From NCBI RefSeq assembly GCF_030450125.1, contig NZ_CP123923.1:2852001-2916000 (forward strand): a DNA stretch of 64,000 nt, written 5' to 3'. Made by a program: the position numbers and the translations under genes. Under the pieces are notes generated by a model, which searched no databases, was not told where the DNA came from, and worked only from the letters and a program-made list of their open reading frames with translations. Source of the DNA: Streptomyces sp. WP-1. GTDB lineage: Bacteria; Actinomycetota; Actinomycetes; Streptomycetales; Streptomycetaceae. Positions 37,141-46,125 of this stretch are shown here, one piece after another (position 1 is the first letter of the stretch; each line of letters begins with the position of its first letter).

Positions 37141-38097
37141 ATGACCGCACGTTCCACCCGTCGTTCGACCGCCACGCACCCCCGGCTGGCTGCGGTCGGT
37201 GCGATCGCGGTCGCAGGCGCCCTGCTGCTCACCGGCTGCGGCGACCAGACGAAGGGCAAGAGCAACGACTCCGGCAGCGCCACGGCCAGTGCCCCGCTCG
37301 CGAGCAGGCTCCCGCAGTCCATCCGGGGCAAGGGCAAGATCCTGGTCGGCTCGGACATCGCGTACGCCCCCGTGGAGTTCAAGGACTCCAGCGGCAAGGC
37401 CGTCGGTCTCGACCCGGACCTCGCGGCCGCGCTGGGCAAGCAGCTCGGGGTGAGGTTCGAGTTCCGGAACGGCACCTTCGACGCCCTGCTCACCGGTCTG
37501 CGCTCGGGCCGCTACGACATAGCCATGTCGGCCATGACCGACAACAAGGACCGCCAGCAGGGCGTCGACCCGGACACCGGCAAGAAGGTCGGCGAGGGCG
37601 TCGACTTCGTCGACTACCTGACCGCCGGCGTCTCGATCTACACGCGCAAGGGCGACACCCAGGGCATCACCGGCTGGTCCGACCTGTGCGGCAAGAAGAT
37701 CGCCGTGGAGCGCAGCACCGTCTCCGAGGACCTGGCCAAGGCCGAGGCCAAGAAGTGTCCGGCCGGCAAGAAGCTCTCCATCGAGCCCTTCGACGACGAC
37801 CAGCAGTCCCAGACCCGGCTGCGCTCGGGCGGCGTGGACGCGGCCTCCTCCGACTTCCCGGTCGCGGCGTACGCGGCGAAGACCTCGGGCGGCGGCAAGG
37901 ACTTCCAGATCGTCGGCGACCAGGTCTCGGCGGCGCCGTACGGCATCGCGGTCTCCAAGGAGGCGACCCAGCTGCGGGACGCGCTCAAGGCCGCGATGGA
38001 CGCGATCATCAAGAACGGCGAATACCAGAAGATCCTCGCGAAGTGGGGCGCCCAGGACGGCGCCGTCAAGGAATCCGTGATCAACGGCGGCAAGTGA
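37141..38097 (+). CDS. Polar amino-acid ABC transporter, substrate-binding lipoprotein
   Basis: 318 residues. Lipoprotein signal with lipobox LLTGC, Cys33 as lipidation site. The family-3 solute-binding domain shows ILVGSDIAYAPVEFKDSSGKAVGLDPDLAAALG, FDALLTGLRSGRYDIAMSAMT and the closing IIKNGEYQKILAKWG. It binds a polar amino acid (glutamate, glutamine, arginine or cystine class; not resolved) outside the membrane and delivers it to the two downstream components. Confidence 0.92.
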   Translation: MTARSTRRSTATHPRLAAVGAIAVAGALLLTGCGDQTKGKSNDSGSATASAPLASRLPQSIRGKGKILVGSDIAYAPVEFKDSSGKAVGLDPDLAAALGKQLGVRFEFRNGTFDALLTGLRSGRYDIAMSAMTDNKDRQQGVDPDTGKKVGEGVDFVDYLTAGVSIYTRKGDTQGITGWSDLCGKKIAVERSTVSEDLAKAEAKKCPAGKKLSIEPFDDDQQSQTRLRSGGVDAASSDFPVAAYAAKTSGGGKDFQIVGDQVSAAPYGIAVSKEATQLRDALKAAMDAIIKNGEYQKILAKWGAQDGAVKESVINGGK

Positions 38098-38134
38098 CCC
38101 GCGTTCCCAGCGGCCACCGAGAGGCAGCACATCC

Positions 38135-39067
38135 GTGACTGACACAGAGAAGACGGCCGGGGAGCAGGGCACTCCCCCGGCCGGCCCGGAAGCCATCAGA
38201 GCCATCCCGGTGCGGCACTACGGACGCTATGTGTCCGCCGTCGTCGCCATCGCGATCCTCGTCGCGATCATCAACGCCTTCAGCCAGGGCAAGATCAACT
38301 GGCATGCGGTGCCGGAGTACTTCTTCGACCACCGGATCATGACCGGTGTCAGCAAGACGCTGCTGCTGACGGTCCTCTCGATGCTGATCGGCATCGTCGG
38401 CGGTGTCGTCCTGGCCGTCATGCGGCTCTCGAAGAACCCGGTGACCTCGTCCATCGCGTGGTTCTACATCTGGTTCTTCCGCGGCACCCCGGTCCTGGTC
38501 CAGCTGTTCCTGTGGTTCAACCTGGGCCTGGTCTTCGAGTACATCAACCTGATGCCCTTCTACAAGGACTACTGGTCGAACTTCATGACGCCGCTGCTGA
38601 CGGCGCTGCTCGGCCTGGGTCTGAACGAGGCGGCGTACATGGCCGAGATCTGCCGGGCGGGCCTGCTCGCGGTGGACGAGGGCCAGACCGAGGCGGCCCA
38701 GGCGCTGGGCATGAGCCATGCGAAGACGCTGCGCCGGGTGGTCATCCCGCAGGCGATGCGGGTGATCGTGCCGCCGACCGGCAACGAGGTCATCAACATG
38801 CTGAAGACGACCTCCCTGGTGGCGGCCGTCCAGTATCCCGAGCTGTTCCGCTACGCCCAGGACATCGGCCAGAACTCCGGCGCCCCGGTGGAGATGTACT
38901 TCCTGGCCGCGGCCTGGTACCTGATCATGACCTCGGTGCTCAGCGTGGGCCAGTACTACATCGAGCGGTACTACGCCCGCGGTTCCAGCCGCAGCCTCCC
39001 GCCCACCCCGTGGCAGAAGGTCAGGGCGCATCTGACGACCTTCTCCAGCAGGAAGGTCATGGCATGA
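38135..39067 (+). CDS. Amino-acid ABC transporter permease
   Basis: 310 residues from GTG 38135. HisM/GlnP-type permease with an N-terminal extension, five or six membrane helices and the EAA loop seen as [44 protein letters not shown]. One permease gene is present, so it probably works as a homodimer. Its stop overlaps the ATPase start (ATGA), coupling the two. Confidence 0.93.
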   Translation: MTDTEKTAGEQGTPPAGPEAIRAIPVRHYGRYVSAVVAIAILVAIINAFSQGKINWHAVPEYFFDHRIMTGVSKTLLLTVLSMLIGIVGGVVLAVMRLSKNPVTSSIAWFYIWFFRGTPVLVQLFLWFNLGLVFEYINLMPFYKDYWSNFMTPLLTALLGLGLNEAAYMAEICRAGLLAVDEGQTEAAQALGMSHAKTLRRVVIPQAMRVIVPPTGNEVINMLKTTSLVAAVQYPELFRYAQDIGQNSGAPVEMYFLAAAWYLIMTSVLSVGQYYIERYYARGSSRSLPPTPWQKVRAHLTTFSSRKVMA

Positions 39068-39867
39068 GCGAGAAGCTGAGCAAGCGGGACTCCGCGGCCT
39101 CGGGCAGCGCCGCGATGGTCCGGGCGGAGGGCGTCCACAAGTCGTTCGGGCATGTGGAGGTGCTCAAGGGCATCGACCTGGAGGTGCGCCCCGGCGAGGT
39201 GTTCTGCCTCATCGGCCCCTCGGGTTCGGGCAAGTCCACCTTCCTGCGGTGCATCAACCACCTGGAGAAGATCAACGCCGGGCGGCTGTACGTCGACGGC
39301 GAGCTGGTCGGCTACCGCCAGAAGGGCGGCAAGCTGTACGAGCTCAAGGACAGCGAAGTCGCCATGAAGCGCCGGGACATCGGCATGGTCTTCCAGCGCT
39401 TCAACCTGTTCCCGCACATGACGGCGCTGGAGAACGTCATGGAGGCGCCGGTCCAGGTCAAGGGCGTGGCCAAGGGCGAGGCACGGGAGCGTGCCGCGCA
39501 GCTCCTGGAGCGGGTGGGCCTGGCCGACAAGGCGGGCAACTACCCCTCGCAGCTCTCCGGCGGCCAGCAGCAGCGGGTGGCGATCGCGCGGGCGCTCGCG
39601 ATGGACCCCAAGCTGATGCTGTTCGACGAGCCGACCTCGGCCCTGGACCCGGAGCTGGTCGGCGACGTCCTGGACGTCATGCGCGACCTCGCCGAGTCCG
39701 GTATGACGATGGTCGTCGTCACCCATGAGATGGGTTTCGCCCGCGAGGTGGGCGACAGCCTGGTGTTCATGGACGGCGGTGTCGTGGTCGAATCCGGCCA
39801 TCCACGGGACGTGTTGACGAATCCGCAGCACGAGCGGACCCAGTCGTTCCTGTCGAAGGTGCTGTAA
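39064..39867 (+). CDS. Amino-acid ABC transporter ATPase
   Basis: 267 residues. Walker [11 protein letters not shown]-loop [13 protein letters not shown], signature LSGGQQQR, Walker [15 protein letters not shown], switch His in [13 protein letters not shown]. GlnQ/ArtP class. A 13-residue insertion around [18 protein letters not shown] between Walker A and the Q-loop is typical of the Streptomyces members. It powers the preceding permease. Confidence 0.95.
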   Translation: MSEKLSKRDSAASGSAAMVRAEGVHKSFGHVEVLKGIDLEVRPGEVFCLIGPSGSGKSTFLRCINHLEKINAGRLYVDGELVGYRQKGGKLYELKDSEVAMKRRDIGMVFQRFNLFPHMTALENVMEAPVQVKGVAKGEARERAAQLLERVGLADKAGNYPSQLSGGQQQRVAIARALAMDPKLMLFDEPTSALDPELVGDVLDVMRDLAESGMTMVVVTHEMGFAREVGDSLVFMDGGVVVESGHPRDVLTNPQHERTQSFLSKVL

Positions 39868-39892
39868 CCGGCCGCGGAGCGGACGGGCGGCA

Positions 39893-39920
39893 GAGGGGGC
39901 GGTGCGCGCACCGCCCCCTC
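39893..39920. terminator. Bidirectional terminator after the ABC transporter operon
   Basis: 28-bp perfect palindrome, arm GAGGGGGCGGTGCG plus complement, between two convergent genes. Confidence 0.7.
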
Positions 39921-39940
39921 CCCTGTCCTGCGGGCCCGGT

Positions 39941-40699
39941 CTACTTGAGGGCGAGGACCAGGCTGTCCGACGGGGAGCACCACACGGGCCTGGCCTCGGC
40001 GAAGCCCTTCTCCTTCAGGGTCCGCACATGCCAGGCGGCGGGGGGCACATCACCGTCGGCGTGCTCGCCGTAGATCTCGAAGCGGCGGGCGGTCGGCTCG
40101 GCGAGCACCGGGTCCTTGGCCGCGACCTGCCACCACTCGGCCCAGTCCAGGGCGCCGTCCCGCTTGGCCTGATCCATACGGGCGTGCCGCTGGGCGCGCT
40201 CGGCCGCGTTGATCCGGGGCGTGCTGTCGTCGATCATGTGGTCCGCGTTCATGAACACACCGCCGGCGCGGACGAGTCCCGCGAGCCGGCCATAGAGGTC
40301 CGCGAGGGGTTCGCTGTGCAGCCAGTGCAGGGCCGTCGCGGTCAGTACGGCGTCGTACGACTCGTACGGCAGCTTCGTGGCCCAGTCGGGGTCCTTGAGG
40401 TCGGCGGTCACGAAGGAGACCCGGTCGTCGCCGTCGAAGGTGCCGCGCGCGATGGCGAGCAGGGCCGGGTCGAGATCGACACCGGTGCTGGTGGCCTCGG
40501 GGAACCGGGCCAGCAGCCGGGCGGTGATGCTGCCGGTGCCGCAGGCGAGGTCGAGCACACGGGGCGCCGTACCGACGAGGGCCTCGACCATGTCGAGCAT
40601 GATCCGGAAGCGCTCCTCGCGGTCCGGCATGTACCACTCCTGCTGCCGGTCCCAGCTGTTCTGCCAGGCCGCCCAGTCGGTTCCGGTACCCGTGGTCAT
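39941..40699 (-). CDS. Class-I SAM-dependent methyltransferase
   Basis: 252 residues. VLDLACGTGSITARLL is motif I, TGVDLDPALLAIARG motif II, and FVTADLKD plus AVLTATALHWL follow. The pattern and length resemble trans-aconitate/malonyl-ACP-type small-molecule methyltransferases. Substrate unknown. Divergent from the CGNR regulator (100 bp). Confidence 0.85.
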   Translation of the reverse strand: MTTGTGTDWAAWQNSWDRQQEWYMPDREERFRIMLDMVEALVGTAPRVLDLACGTGSITARLLARFPEATSTGVDLDPALLAIARGTFDGDDRVSFVTADLKDPDWATKLPYESYDAVLTATALHWLHSEPLADLYGRLAGLVRAGGVFMNADHMIDDSTPRINAAERAQRHARMDQAKRDGALDWAEWWQVAAKDPVLAEPTARRFEIYGEHADGDVPPAAWHVRTLKEKGFAEARPVWCSPSDSLVLALK

Positions 40700-40799
40700 G
40701 GAGCCCGCCTTTTCCCTCGCTCGCGTAATACCCTGGATGCACGATCGACTGTTACCCGACCGCTGGTACGACGATAGAGCGCGCCCGTAAGGACTACAA

Positions 40800-41429
40800 G
40801 TGGAACTGGCCTATTACTCGGATTACGCCGTACGACTCGTCAACACCGAGGAACCGACCCGGGGCAAGGACTGCCTGACCTCGGTCGAGGCCATCCGTGA
40901 CCTCTTCGGCGTGAACGCGTCCGCGGCCCGCCGTGCCACCGACGCCGACGTCACCCGCTTCCGTTCGGTCCGGGCCCGGCTGCGCTCGGTGTTCGAGGCG
41001 GCCGACGGGGGCGACGAGACGCTCGCGGTGGACCTGCTGAACTCGCTGCTGCTGGAGTTCCCGGTCAGCCCCCAGATCTCCGGCCACGACCACCGGGACG
41101 AGGACGACCGCCCGCTGTGGCACATGCACCTGGCCGACCACCCCTCCAACGCCACCGCGGGCTACGCGGCGATCGCGGCGATGGGCCTCGCCTTCCATCT
41201 CACCGAGTACGGCGTGGACCGGCTCGGCCTGTGCCAGGCGGTCCCCTGCCGCAACGCCTACCTGGACACCTCGACCAACCGCTCCCGGCGCTACTGCTCC
41301 GACCGCTGCGCCACCCGCGCCAATGTGGCCGCCTACCGGGCCCGCAAGCGCCTGGAGGCCGACCGGTCGCCGAGCAGCGGCCGCACCGCCGAGACGGCCC
41401 AGCCCAGCACGGCCAGCGGCGAACGCTGA
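40800..41429 (+). CDS. CGNR zinc-finger / ABATE-domain regulator
   Basis: 209 residues from GTG 40800 (AAGGAC ribosome site). The N-terminal ABATE-like stress-response domain starts ELAYYSDYAVRLVNTEEP. The C-terminal zinc finger is CQAVPCRNAYLDTSTNRSRRYCSDRCATRANVAAYRARK, i.e. C-x4-C...C-x3-C, the CGNR-type treble clef presumed to bind DNA. Its last 97 bp run antisense over the 3' end of sodX; this is an unusually long convergent overlap. Confidence 0.88.
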   Translation: MELAYYSDYAVRLVNTEEPTRGKDCLTSVEAIRDLFGVNASAARRATDADVTRFRSVRARLRSVFEAADGGDETLAVDLLNSLLLEFPVSPQISGHDHRDEDDRPLWHMHLADHPSNATAGYAAIAAMGLAFHLTEYGVDRLGLCQAVPCRNAYLDTSTNRSRRYCSDRCATRANVAAYRARKRLEADRSPSSGRTAETAQPSTASGER

Positions 41430-41767
41430 CCGGCCCGGAACGGCCGCACCCGCAGCCACGCCCGCCCCAGCACCAGCTCCTCCGGCACCACCCCGTAGTC
41501 GGTGCTGTCCCCACCCGCGTACGGATTGTCCCCGAGCACCCACCAGCCCGCCTCGCGCCGCTCCACGGCCCGCTTGACCACCAGCAGGTCCTGCTGGAAC
41601 GGATGCCGCAGGACGACGATGTCACCGGGCCTGACCGCGCCGCCGTAGCGCACCAGCAGCTGATCGCCGTGCTGGAGCGTGGGCACCATGGACGGCCCCG
41701 TCACCTCGGCCAGCCCGAACGGCGCGGGTGACCTCCCCCGCTCGCTCTCCTGCGACAGCTCCGGCAT
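41333..41767 (-). CDS. sodX: Nickel superoxide dismutase maturation protease (SodX), S26 family
   Basis: 144 residues if started at ATG 41767, which has GGGAGG 9 nt upstream; a GTG at 41812 is possible. Signal-peptidase-type catalytic dyad: Ser26 (TGPSMVPTL) and Lys65 (LLVVKRAV), plus the LGDN-YAGGDSTDYG box. There is no membrane anchor, as expected for the cytoplasmic protease that removes the SodN propeptide to expose the N-terminal nickel hook. Divergent from sodN (145 bp). The 3' end overlaps the CGNR gene. Confidence 0.9.
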   Translation of the reverse strand: MPELSQESERGRSPAPFGLAEVTGPSMVPTLQHGDQLLVRYGGAVRPGDIVVLRHPFQQDLLVVKRAVERREAGWWVLGDNPYAGGDSTDYGVVPEELVLGRAWLRVRPFRAGQRSPLAVLGWAVSAVRPLLGDRSASRRLRAR

Positions 41768-41912
41768 TCCCGGCACCTCCCCGGTCCGTTCCTCCACCAG
41801 TCCCAGTCTCACCCTGGACTTTTGTCCTAAGCACTAGGGGGCACTCAGGAAAACAGGTCCCTCAGGGAGTAATGTCGCACCTGAGAAGACGATCACGAGG
41901 AAGGAATGCTCC

Positions 41913-42308
41913 ATGCTTTCCCGCCTGTTTGCCCCCAAGGTCAAGGTCAGCGCCCACTGCGACCTGCCCTGCGGCGTGTACGACCCGGCCCAGGCCCGCA
42001 TCGAGGCGGAGTCGGTCAAGGCCGTCCAGGAGAAGATGGCCGGCAACGACGACCCCCACTTCCAGGCCCGCGCCACCATCATCAAGGAACAGCGCGCGGA
42101 GCTCGCGAAGCACCACGTCTCCGTCCTCTGGAGCGACTACTTCAAGGCCCCGCACTTCGAGAAGTACCCCGAGCTGCACCAGCTGGTCAACGACACCCTG
42201 AAGGCCCTCTCGGCCGCCAAGGGCTCCACTGACCCGGCGACGGGCCAGAAGGCGCTCGACTACATCGCCCAGATCGACAAGATCTTCTGGGAGACGAAGA
42301 AGGCTTGA
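41913..42308 (+). CDS. sodN: Nickel superoxide dismutase (SodN)
   Basis: 131 residues. A 14-residue propeptide (MLSRLFAPKVKVSA) is followed by the nickel hook HCDLPCGVYD, in which His15, Cys16 and Cys20 become His1, Cys2 and Cys6 of the mature enzyme after SodX cleavage. The four-helix remainder is complete and ends IFWETKKA. GAGGAAGGA is the ribosome site. Detoxifies superoxide in the cytoplasm; expression is nickel-dependent in streptomycetes. The final codons (ACG AAG AAG GCT TGA) have less typical wobble bases than the rest and appear to be supplied by the element integrated here. Confidence 0.96.
   Translation: MLSRLFAPKVKVSAHCDLPCGVYDPAQARIEAESVKAVQEKMAGNDDPHFQARATIIKEQRAELAKHHVSVLWSDYFKAPHFEKYPELHQLVNDTLKALSAAKGSTDPATGQKALDYIAQIDKIFWETKKA
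42290..42308. repeat. Left attachment-site copy (3' end of sodN)
   Basis: GGAGACGAAGAAGGCTTGA. The matching copy at 55205-55223 is GGAGACCAAGAAGGCCTGA: 17 of 19 bases are equal, and both differences are at wobble positions of the same codons (E-T-K-K-A-stop). The integrase remnant starts 8 bp further on. Confidence 0.7.
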
Positions 42309-42315
42309 TCTATGG

Positions 42316-42852
42316 CTAGGCGGTTTGACCTGCGGTTTCGCGGGCCGCATCGCCTACCTGTCCGCACCCGGTCCGCAGGCCGCCGAGAACGGCGTCCATG
42401 ACGGACCGGGTGCGGTCTTCTTCTCCCGGCCAGAGGTGCGCGTAGATCCGCAGCGTGATGACGGCCGACGCGTGGCCGAGGACGAGCTGGACCTGCTTGA
42501 CGCTCGCTCCGCCGGCGATGAGGGCGGAGGCGTAGAAGTGGCGCAGGTCGTGGGTCACCATGTGCGGCAGTTCGACGATCTTACGGCCTTCCCGCTCGGC
42601 GGCCCCGTTCTCGGCCGTCTGGAGCGTCTTGCGAGCCCCGTTCCACTCGGTCTTCCACCGCCGGTAATTGAGCGGTTCCCCCTCCTCCATGGTGAACAGC
42701 CACTCCTTGGAGGGCCGTGCGGCGAGATGCTCGAGGAGCGCGTCGGTGACGACCTCGCCGACCGGGACCGTGCGCCGCGACTTGGCGGTCTTCGGCGGCC
42801 CGATCTTCCCCGACTGGAGACGCTGGCGCTCGACCCTGCGAAAGGCGGCCAA
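42316..42852 (-). pseudogene. Tyrosine recombinase (integrase), C-terminal remnant
   Basis: About 178 codons matching the catalytic C-terminus of a phage-type integrase: the beta-hairpin Lys in GPPKTAKSRRTVPV, then THDLRHFYASALIAGGASVKQVQLVLGHAS and IYAHLWPGEED with the Tyr nucleophile. The upstream part, including the core- and arm-binding domains and the first catalytic Arg, is missing; similarity stops at about 42850, where an unrelated plus-strand remnant begins. The gene's 3' end lies 8 bp from the att copy, the usual position for an element integrase. Confidence 0.85.
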
Positions 42853-43284
42853 GGAACTCGCCTACGCCTCCAGTGAGCCGGGCGGGCTCGCCGTCGCCCT
42901 GCTCTTCGCCGCCGTGCACCTGGCCCGCGCCGCCGCCAAGTGGCACGAGCGGCGCGGCCACGAGCAGCAGGCCGCAAGCGGCCGAGGAAGCCTTCCGCCA
43001 CCTGCAGGTGGCCTATCAGGAGGCCGCCGCACCGGTCTTGGCGGACCTCGCCCGCCGCGCGCCACAACCACCAGCCACTTCGAGCAGGACCTTCGCACGG
43101 TCATCCCCGACCACGCCGACAGCGTCCTGGCCGATCCCGCCTGGCCCGCCCTGACCACTACCCTCGCCCGCGCCGAAACCGCCGGCCACAACACCCGGCA
43201 CCTCTTGGCCGAGGTCGCAGCCCAAAGGGAACTCGACAGCGCCAAGCATCCCGCCGAGGTCCTCAACTGGCGCATCACCGTACT
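42840..43284 (+). pseudogene. Frameshifted remnant of a mobilisation/relaxase-like protein
   Basis: One frame gives KAAKELAYASSEPGGLAVALL followed by AAVHLARAAAKWHERRGHEQQA. It then changes frame to AAEEAFRHLQVAYQEAAAPVLADLARRAP, and changes back to HFEQDLRTVIPDHADSVLADP and AETAGHNTRHLLAEVAAQRELD, ending at HPAEVLNWRI. The helical Ala-rich pattern with the closing VL-WRI resembles the C-terminus of Streptomyces mobilisation (relaxase) proteins as I remember them; this is not certain. Two compensating frameshifts lie between about 42965 and 43075. There is no start region, so it is a fragment. Confidence 0.5.
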
Positions 43285-43453
43285 ACCGAACAGGCGATCT
43301 CAAGCAGCACGCAGGCGTCACGCAAGCAGCGCTGCTGCCGCTCCAATCGCCGCTGCACATGGATCGGCAGTTCCCTCTACCGAAAGCGCCCGCAGCCAGA
43401 CGCACGGAGGGCAGGGCTTCCGTCGCTGATCGCTTCCCACCTCGTGAACGTAC
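43285..43453. other. Gene-free stretch in the element
   Basis: 169 bp of degenerate sequence between the mobilisation remnant and the 3' end of the kinase gene. I see no hairpin strong enough to call a terminator. Confidence 0.3.
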
Positions 43454-43981
43454 TCAGTTCCCGTCTCCGGCGGCAGTGATCGCTGCAAGAAGTGCGTCGA
43501 GGTCTCCGTTGTACACGATCACCTCCTCGTCCTCGGCGGGGACGTCGAAGCGGGCGAAGAAGTCGTCGAGGGCTTCGGGGGTGACAGTCAGCGCGTTGGC
43601 GTCCTCGCGCTGGTTGCGTTCGGCCAAGCGCCGCAGCAGCTCGGCGCGGTCGGCGGGGAGGTAGACGACCAGCGGATGGCCGCCCGCCTCGCGGGCGGCC
43701 ATCCGCCAGGCGTCCCGCTCGGTGCGGCGCCACAGACCGTGGTCCAGGACGACGGCGTTCCCGGCCTCGATCTCCTTGATGAACCGCGTGCGGATCGCTT
43801 CGACGACGGGCCGCTCGCGCTCGAAGTAGGTGTGCTCGGGGTAGTCCACGCCGTAGCGGCCGTGGAGGCGGTGGACTTCCTCGTCGACGGACAGCCGGGT
43901 GAAGCCGTGGCCGGCCAGGGTTTGTGCGACGGTGGTCTTCCCCGAGCCGGTCAGGCCGGCCAAGAGAACGGCGAGGGGCAC
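43454..43981 (-). CDS. P-loop kinase (AAA_33 / small-molecule phosphotransferase type)
   Basis: 175 residues from GTG 43981, chosen for the GGAAGGGA ribosome site; an ATG at 44017 would add 12 residues. Walker A is GLTGSGKT at residues 9-16. A DEEVHRLHGRYGVDYP segment, VVLDHGLWRRTERDAWRM and the lid RLAERNQREDANALTV complete the layout of AAA_33 kinases, related to zeta toxins, gluconate kinases and chloramphenicol phosphotransferase. The substrate may be a sugar or nucleotide made by the upstream glycosyltransferase genes. Last gene of the minus-strand operon. Confidence 0.75.
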   Translation of the reverse strand: MPLAVLLAGLTGSGKTTVAQTLAGHGFTRLSVDEEVHRLHGRYGVDYPEHTYFERERPVVEAIRTRFIKEIEAGNAVVLDHGLWRRTERDAWRMAAREAGGHPLVVYLPADRAELLRRLAERNQREDANALTVTPEALDDFFARFDVPAEDEEVIVYNGDLDALLAAITAAGDGN

Positions 43982-44028
43982 GTGGTCATCCCTTCCGCGA
44001 CGAGCTTGCGCGAGCATCGGGCATTGTC

Positions 44029-44895
44029 TCAGTCCTGGCTGGTGTGCGCGTAGGGCCGCCAGGTGGTGAAGATGCCGCGGGCCTCCGCGGGCCAGCCGAA
44101 GGGCAGTCGATCCAGGCTCACGCGGCGGAACGCGAACCGGGGATCACTAATGTTGATCACGCCGCCGTGCCGGCCGACATGGGCCAGCAGGCGGCCGGCC
44201 TCGTCACGGACGGCCGGGGTGCGTTCCTCCCAGGTGCCGGAAGAGAAGTGCTGGACCCGGCGGCGGAGATCGTCAAGAACGCCGGCGCGCCACTTGAAGT
44301 GGTGGACCGCGCAGATGCGATCCGCATCGGGCCTGTGGCCGGAAGCCCGGTGGTTGCCGGAAGCCACGGCCACGTCGTGGCGGGCGAGGACGATCTTTCG
44401 GGGGTCGCCGTGCAGAAGCCGGTGGGTGAGGTGGCCGCCCAAAGGATAGGCGAGGTCGAGCCCGCCTTCGGGCCGCCAGCCGGTCAGGCGTCCGCTCGCG
44501 GCGACCCGGTCGAGCATCAGCCCGCCCACCACACGGTGCCCGGACTTGTCGGCCTGGGTGATCACTTCGGCGAGCGGGGCGGGGTATTGCTGGAACTCAT
44601 CGGCGTCGGCGAGCAGGTGCCAGCCGGGCCCGGCCCGGTGCCGCAGGGCGTTTCGGAGCTGGGTGTTGGTGTGCTCGTGCCACGGGCCGGTGCTGGTGCC
44701 GGTGGGGATGATGCCCAGCTCGCGGACGGCAGCCTGGAGCTCGTGCCGCCGGAGGTCGGGGACGTGGTCGGGAAAGTGGAAGGCGATGAGGAACCGCTCG
44801 ACGCCCAGCCAACGGTAGTGGCGGACCCAGGCGGCCAGCAGGGGCGGCTCGACGGGGCCAACGACGGCGATCAGCGCGGGAGGCGTACTCAGCAT
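44029..44895 (-). CDS. GT2-like (DUF-type) glycosyltransferase
   Basis: 288 residues. It begins LIAVVGPVEPPLLAAWVRHYRWLGVERFLIAFHF and carries a metal-binding LLADADEFQQYP (D-x-D-E) that matches the acidic nucleotide-sugar site of family 2/92-like transferases (Glyco_tranf_2_4). Three conserved His residues occur in the second half (LTHRLLHGDP, AVHHFKW). Its ATG follows the stop of the upstream GT4-like gene with no gap (TGAATG). Acceptor unknown; no membrane segments, so it is probably cytoplasmic. Confidence 0.75.
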   Translation of the reverse strand: MLSTPPALIAVVGPVEPPLLAAWVRHYRWLGVERFLIAFHFPDHVPDLRRHELQAAVRELGIIPTGTSTGPWHEHTNTQLRNALRHRAGPGWHLLADADEFQQYPAPLAEVITQADKSGHRVVGGLMLDRVAASGRLTGWRPEGGLDLAYPLGGHLTHRLLHGDPRKIVLARHDVAVASGNHRASGHRPDADRICAVHHFKWRAGVLDDLRRRVQHFSSGTWEERTPAVRDEAGRLLAHVGRHGGVINISDPRFAFRRVSLDRLPFGWPAEARGIFTTWRPYAHTSQD

Positions 44896-46125
44896 TCAGG
44901 ACTCCTTCGAGCGCAAGGAGACGAAGGTGTGGGTGAGGAAGTCGGCCTGCCCGGCGGCCGACCGCATGCCCAGCAGCCCCGGGGCGTCGGGGCCAGGCAG
45001 CGGGAGCGGCCGGCGGATGACGGTGTGCAGGGCTTCGGCGAGGGCAGCCGGGTCGCCCACGGGGAACGCCAGGGCCCAGGGTTGGCCGCGCAGGCGAGCG
45101 GTGAGGGCACCATCGTGGTCGGAGACGATCAGAGGGACGCCGAGGCGGGCAGTGTCCATGACGAGCCCGGATTCCTTGCCGGTCCCGGCGTGGCGGGTGA
45201 CCAGGGCGGCGTCTGCGGCGGCGTACACCAGCCGGAGCACGGCTTCGCTGACCGGGCCTGGCACGGTGTGCACACGCAGGCTGGGCAGGTCCCGCCACCG
45301 CTGCAGGACGGCTTTGTCGAGCGGGGAGCCGGTGACCACGAGGTGCAGGGGCTCCTTCAGCCGGGCCAGGGCGGCATCGATGACGGCGATGTCCTTGTAG
45401 GGCCACCAGCCGCCCACCAGGCAGACCACGGCCTCGGCGGCCGGGATGTCGAATGCGGCCCGGCCGCCCTCGCGTTCAGCAGCGGACAGACGGCGGCCGT
45501 CATCGACCGCGAAGCAGCCGACAACCGCCGGCAGATCGGGGAAGGCCGCGGCGAACTGGTCGGCGACGGCGCGCGTCGGATACACCGCGACCACCCGCTC
45601 CTCGCCTCCGCGGGCAAGCTGGCCGAGCAGCCGTACGGCGGCGTCCTCTGTGGTGACCGCCTCGTGGACGAACCGCAGGTGCGGCTGGCCGCCCAGGAGT
45701 GCGGCGGCGCCGTGCAGAGCCTCGCTCGCGGTCAGAATCACCACCGCGTCGGCGTCAGGCTCCAACCGGCGGGCGGACCGCAGCGCAGCCCCCTCGGTGA
45801 AGCAGCGGGCGAGGAGCGTGACTTGGTGCGATAGCCGCCGCATGCGACGGGGCCAGCGGCGCGACCGCAACAGACACTGCCCGGCCGCGGAGAGCCCGGC
45901 AGTCAGCCGGGCTGCGGCCAGCAGGACGCCCGCAGTCCACCCGGACGGGCCGGTGACCAGCTGCGCGCCCGCTTCGCGCAGGGCGCGGGCCGCCTCGGTG
46001 GCGATCCCGTGCGGGGCGATGACCAGGCTGCCTGGCCGGGCCTGGGCGAGGGCCACCAGCGTGCGCTGGTGGTGCCCGCCCAGGCGGTTCGCGTACGGCT
46101 CGATGAGCACGAGCGGACCGGTCAT
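44896..46125 (-). CDS. GT4-like glycosyltransferase
   Basis: 409 residues. GT-B layout: an N-terminal domain starting VLIEPYANRLGGHHQRTL, and a C-terminal nucleotide-binding domain with CLVGGWWPYKDIAVIDAAL (strand after the interdomain linker) and HAGTGKESGLVMDTARLGVPLIVSDHDGAL (the E-x7-E-like GT4 motif region). Its ATG overlaps the upstream stop by 4 bp. Donor and acceptor are unknown. Confidence 0.8.
   Translation of the reverse strand: MTGPLVLIEPYANRLGGHHQRTLVALAQARPGSLVIAPHGIATEAARALREAGAQLVTGPSGWTAGVLLAAARLTAGLSAAGQCLLRSRRWPRRMRRLSHQVTLLARCFTEGAALRSARRLEPDADAVVILTASEALHGAAALLGGQPHLRFVHEAVTTEDAAVRLLGQLARGGEERVVAVYPTRAVADQFAAAFPDLPAVVGCFAVDDGRRLSAAEREGGRAAFDIPAAEAVVCLVGGWWPYKDIAVIDAALARLKEPLHLVVTGSPLDKAVLQRWRDLPSLRVHTVPGPVSEAVLRLVYAAADAALVTRHAGTGKESGLVMDTARLGVPLIVSDHDGALTARLRGQPWALAFPVGDPAALAEALHTVIRRPLPLPGPDAPGLLGMRSAAGQADFLTHTFVSLRSKES

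Noticed and set aside
43285..43733. Open frames on both strands at the 3' side of the kinase gene
   Set aside because: No ribosome sites or protein-like sequence; they overlap the kinase gene in other frames.
43454..43981. Zeta-type toxin with antitoxin
   Set aside because: The kinase fold is related, but no antitoxin gene is adjacent and it is the last gene of a glycosyltransferase operon, so a metabolic kinase is more likely.
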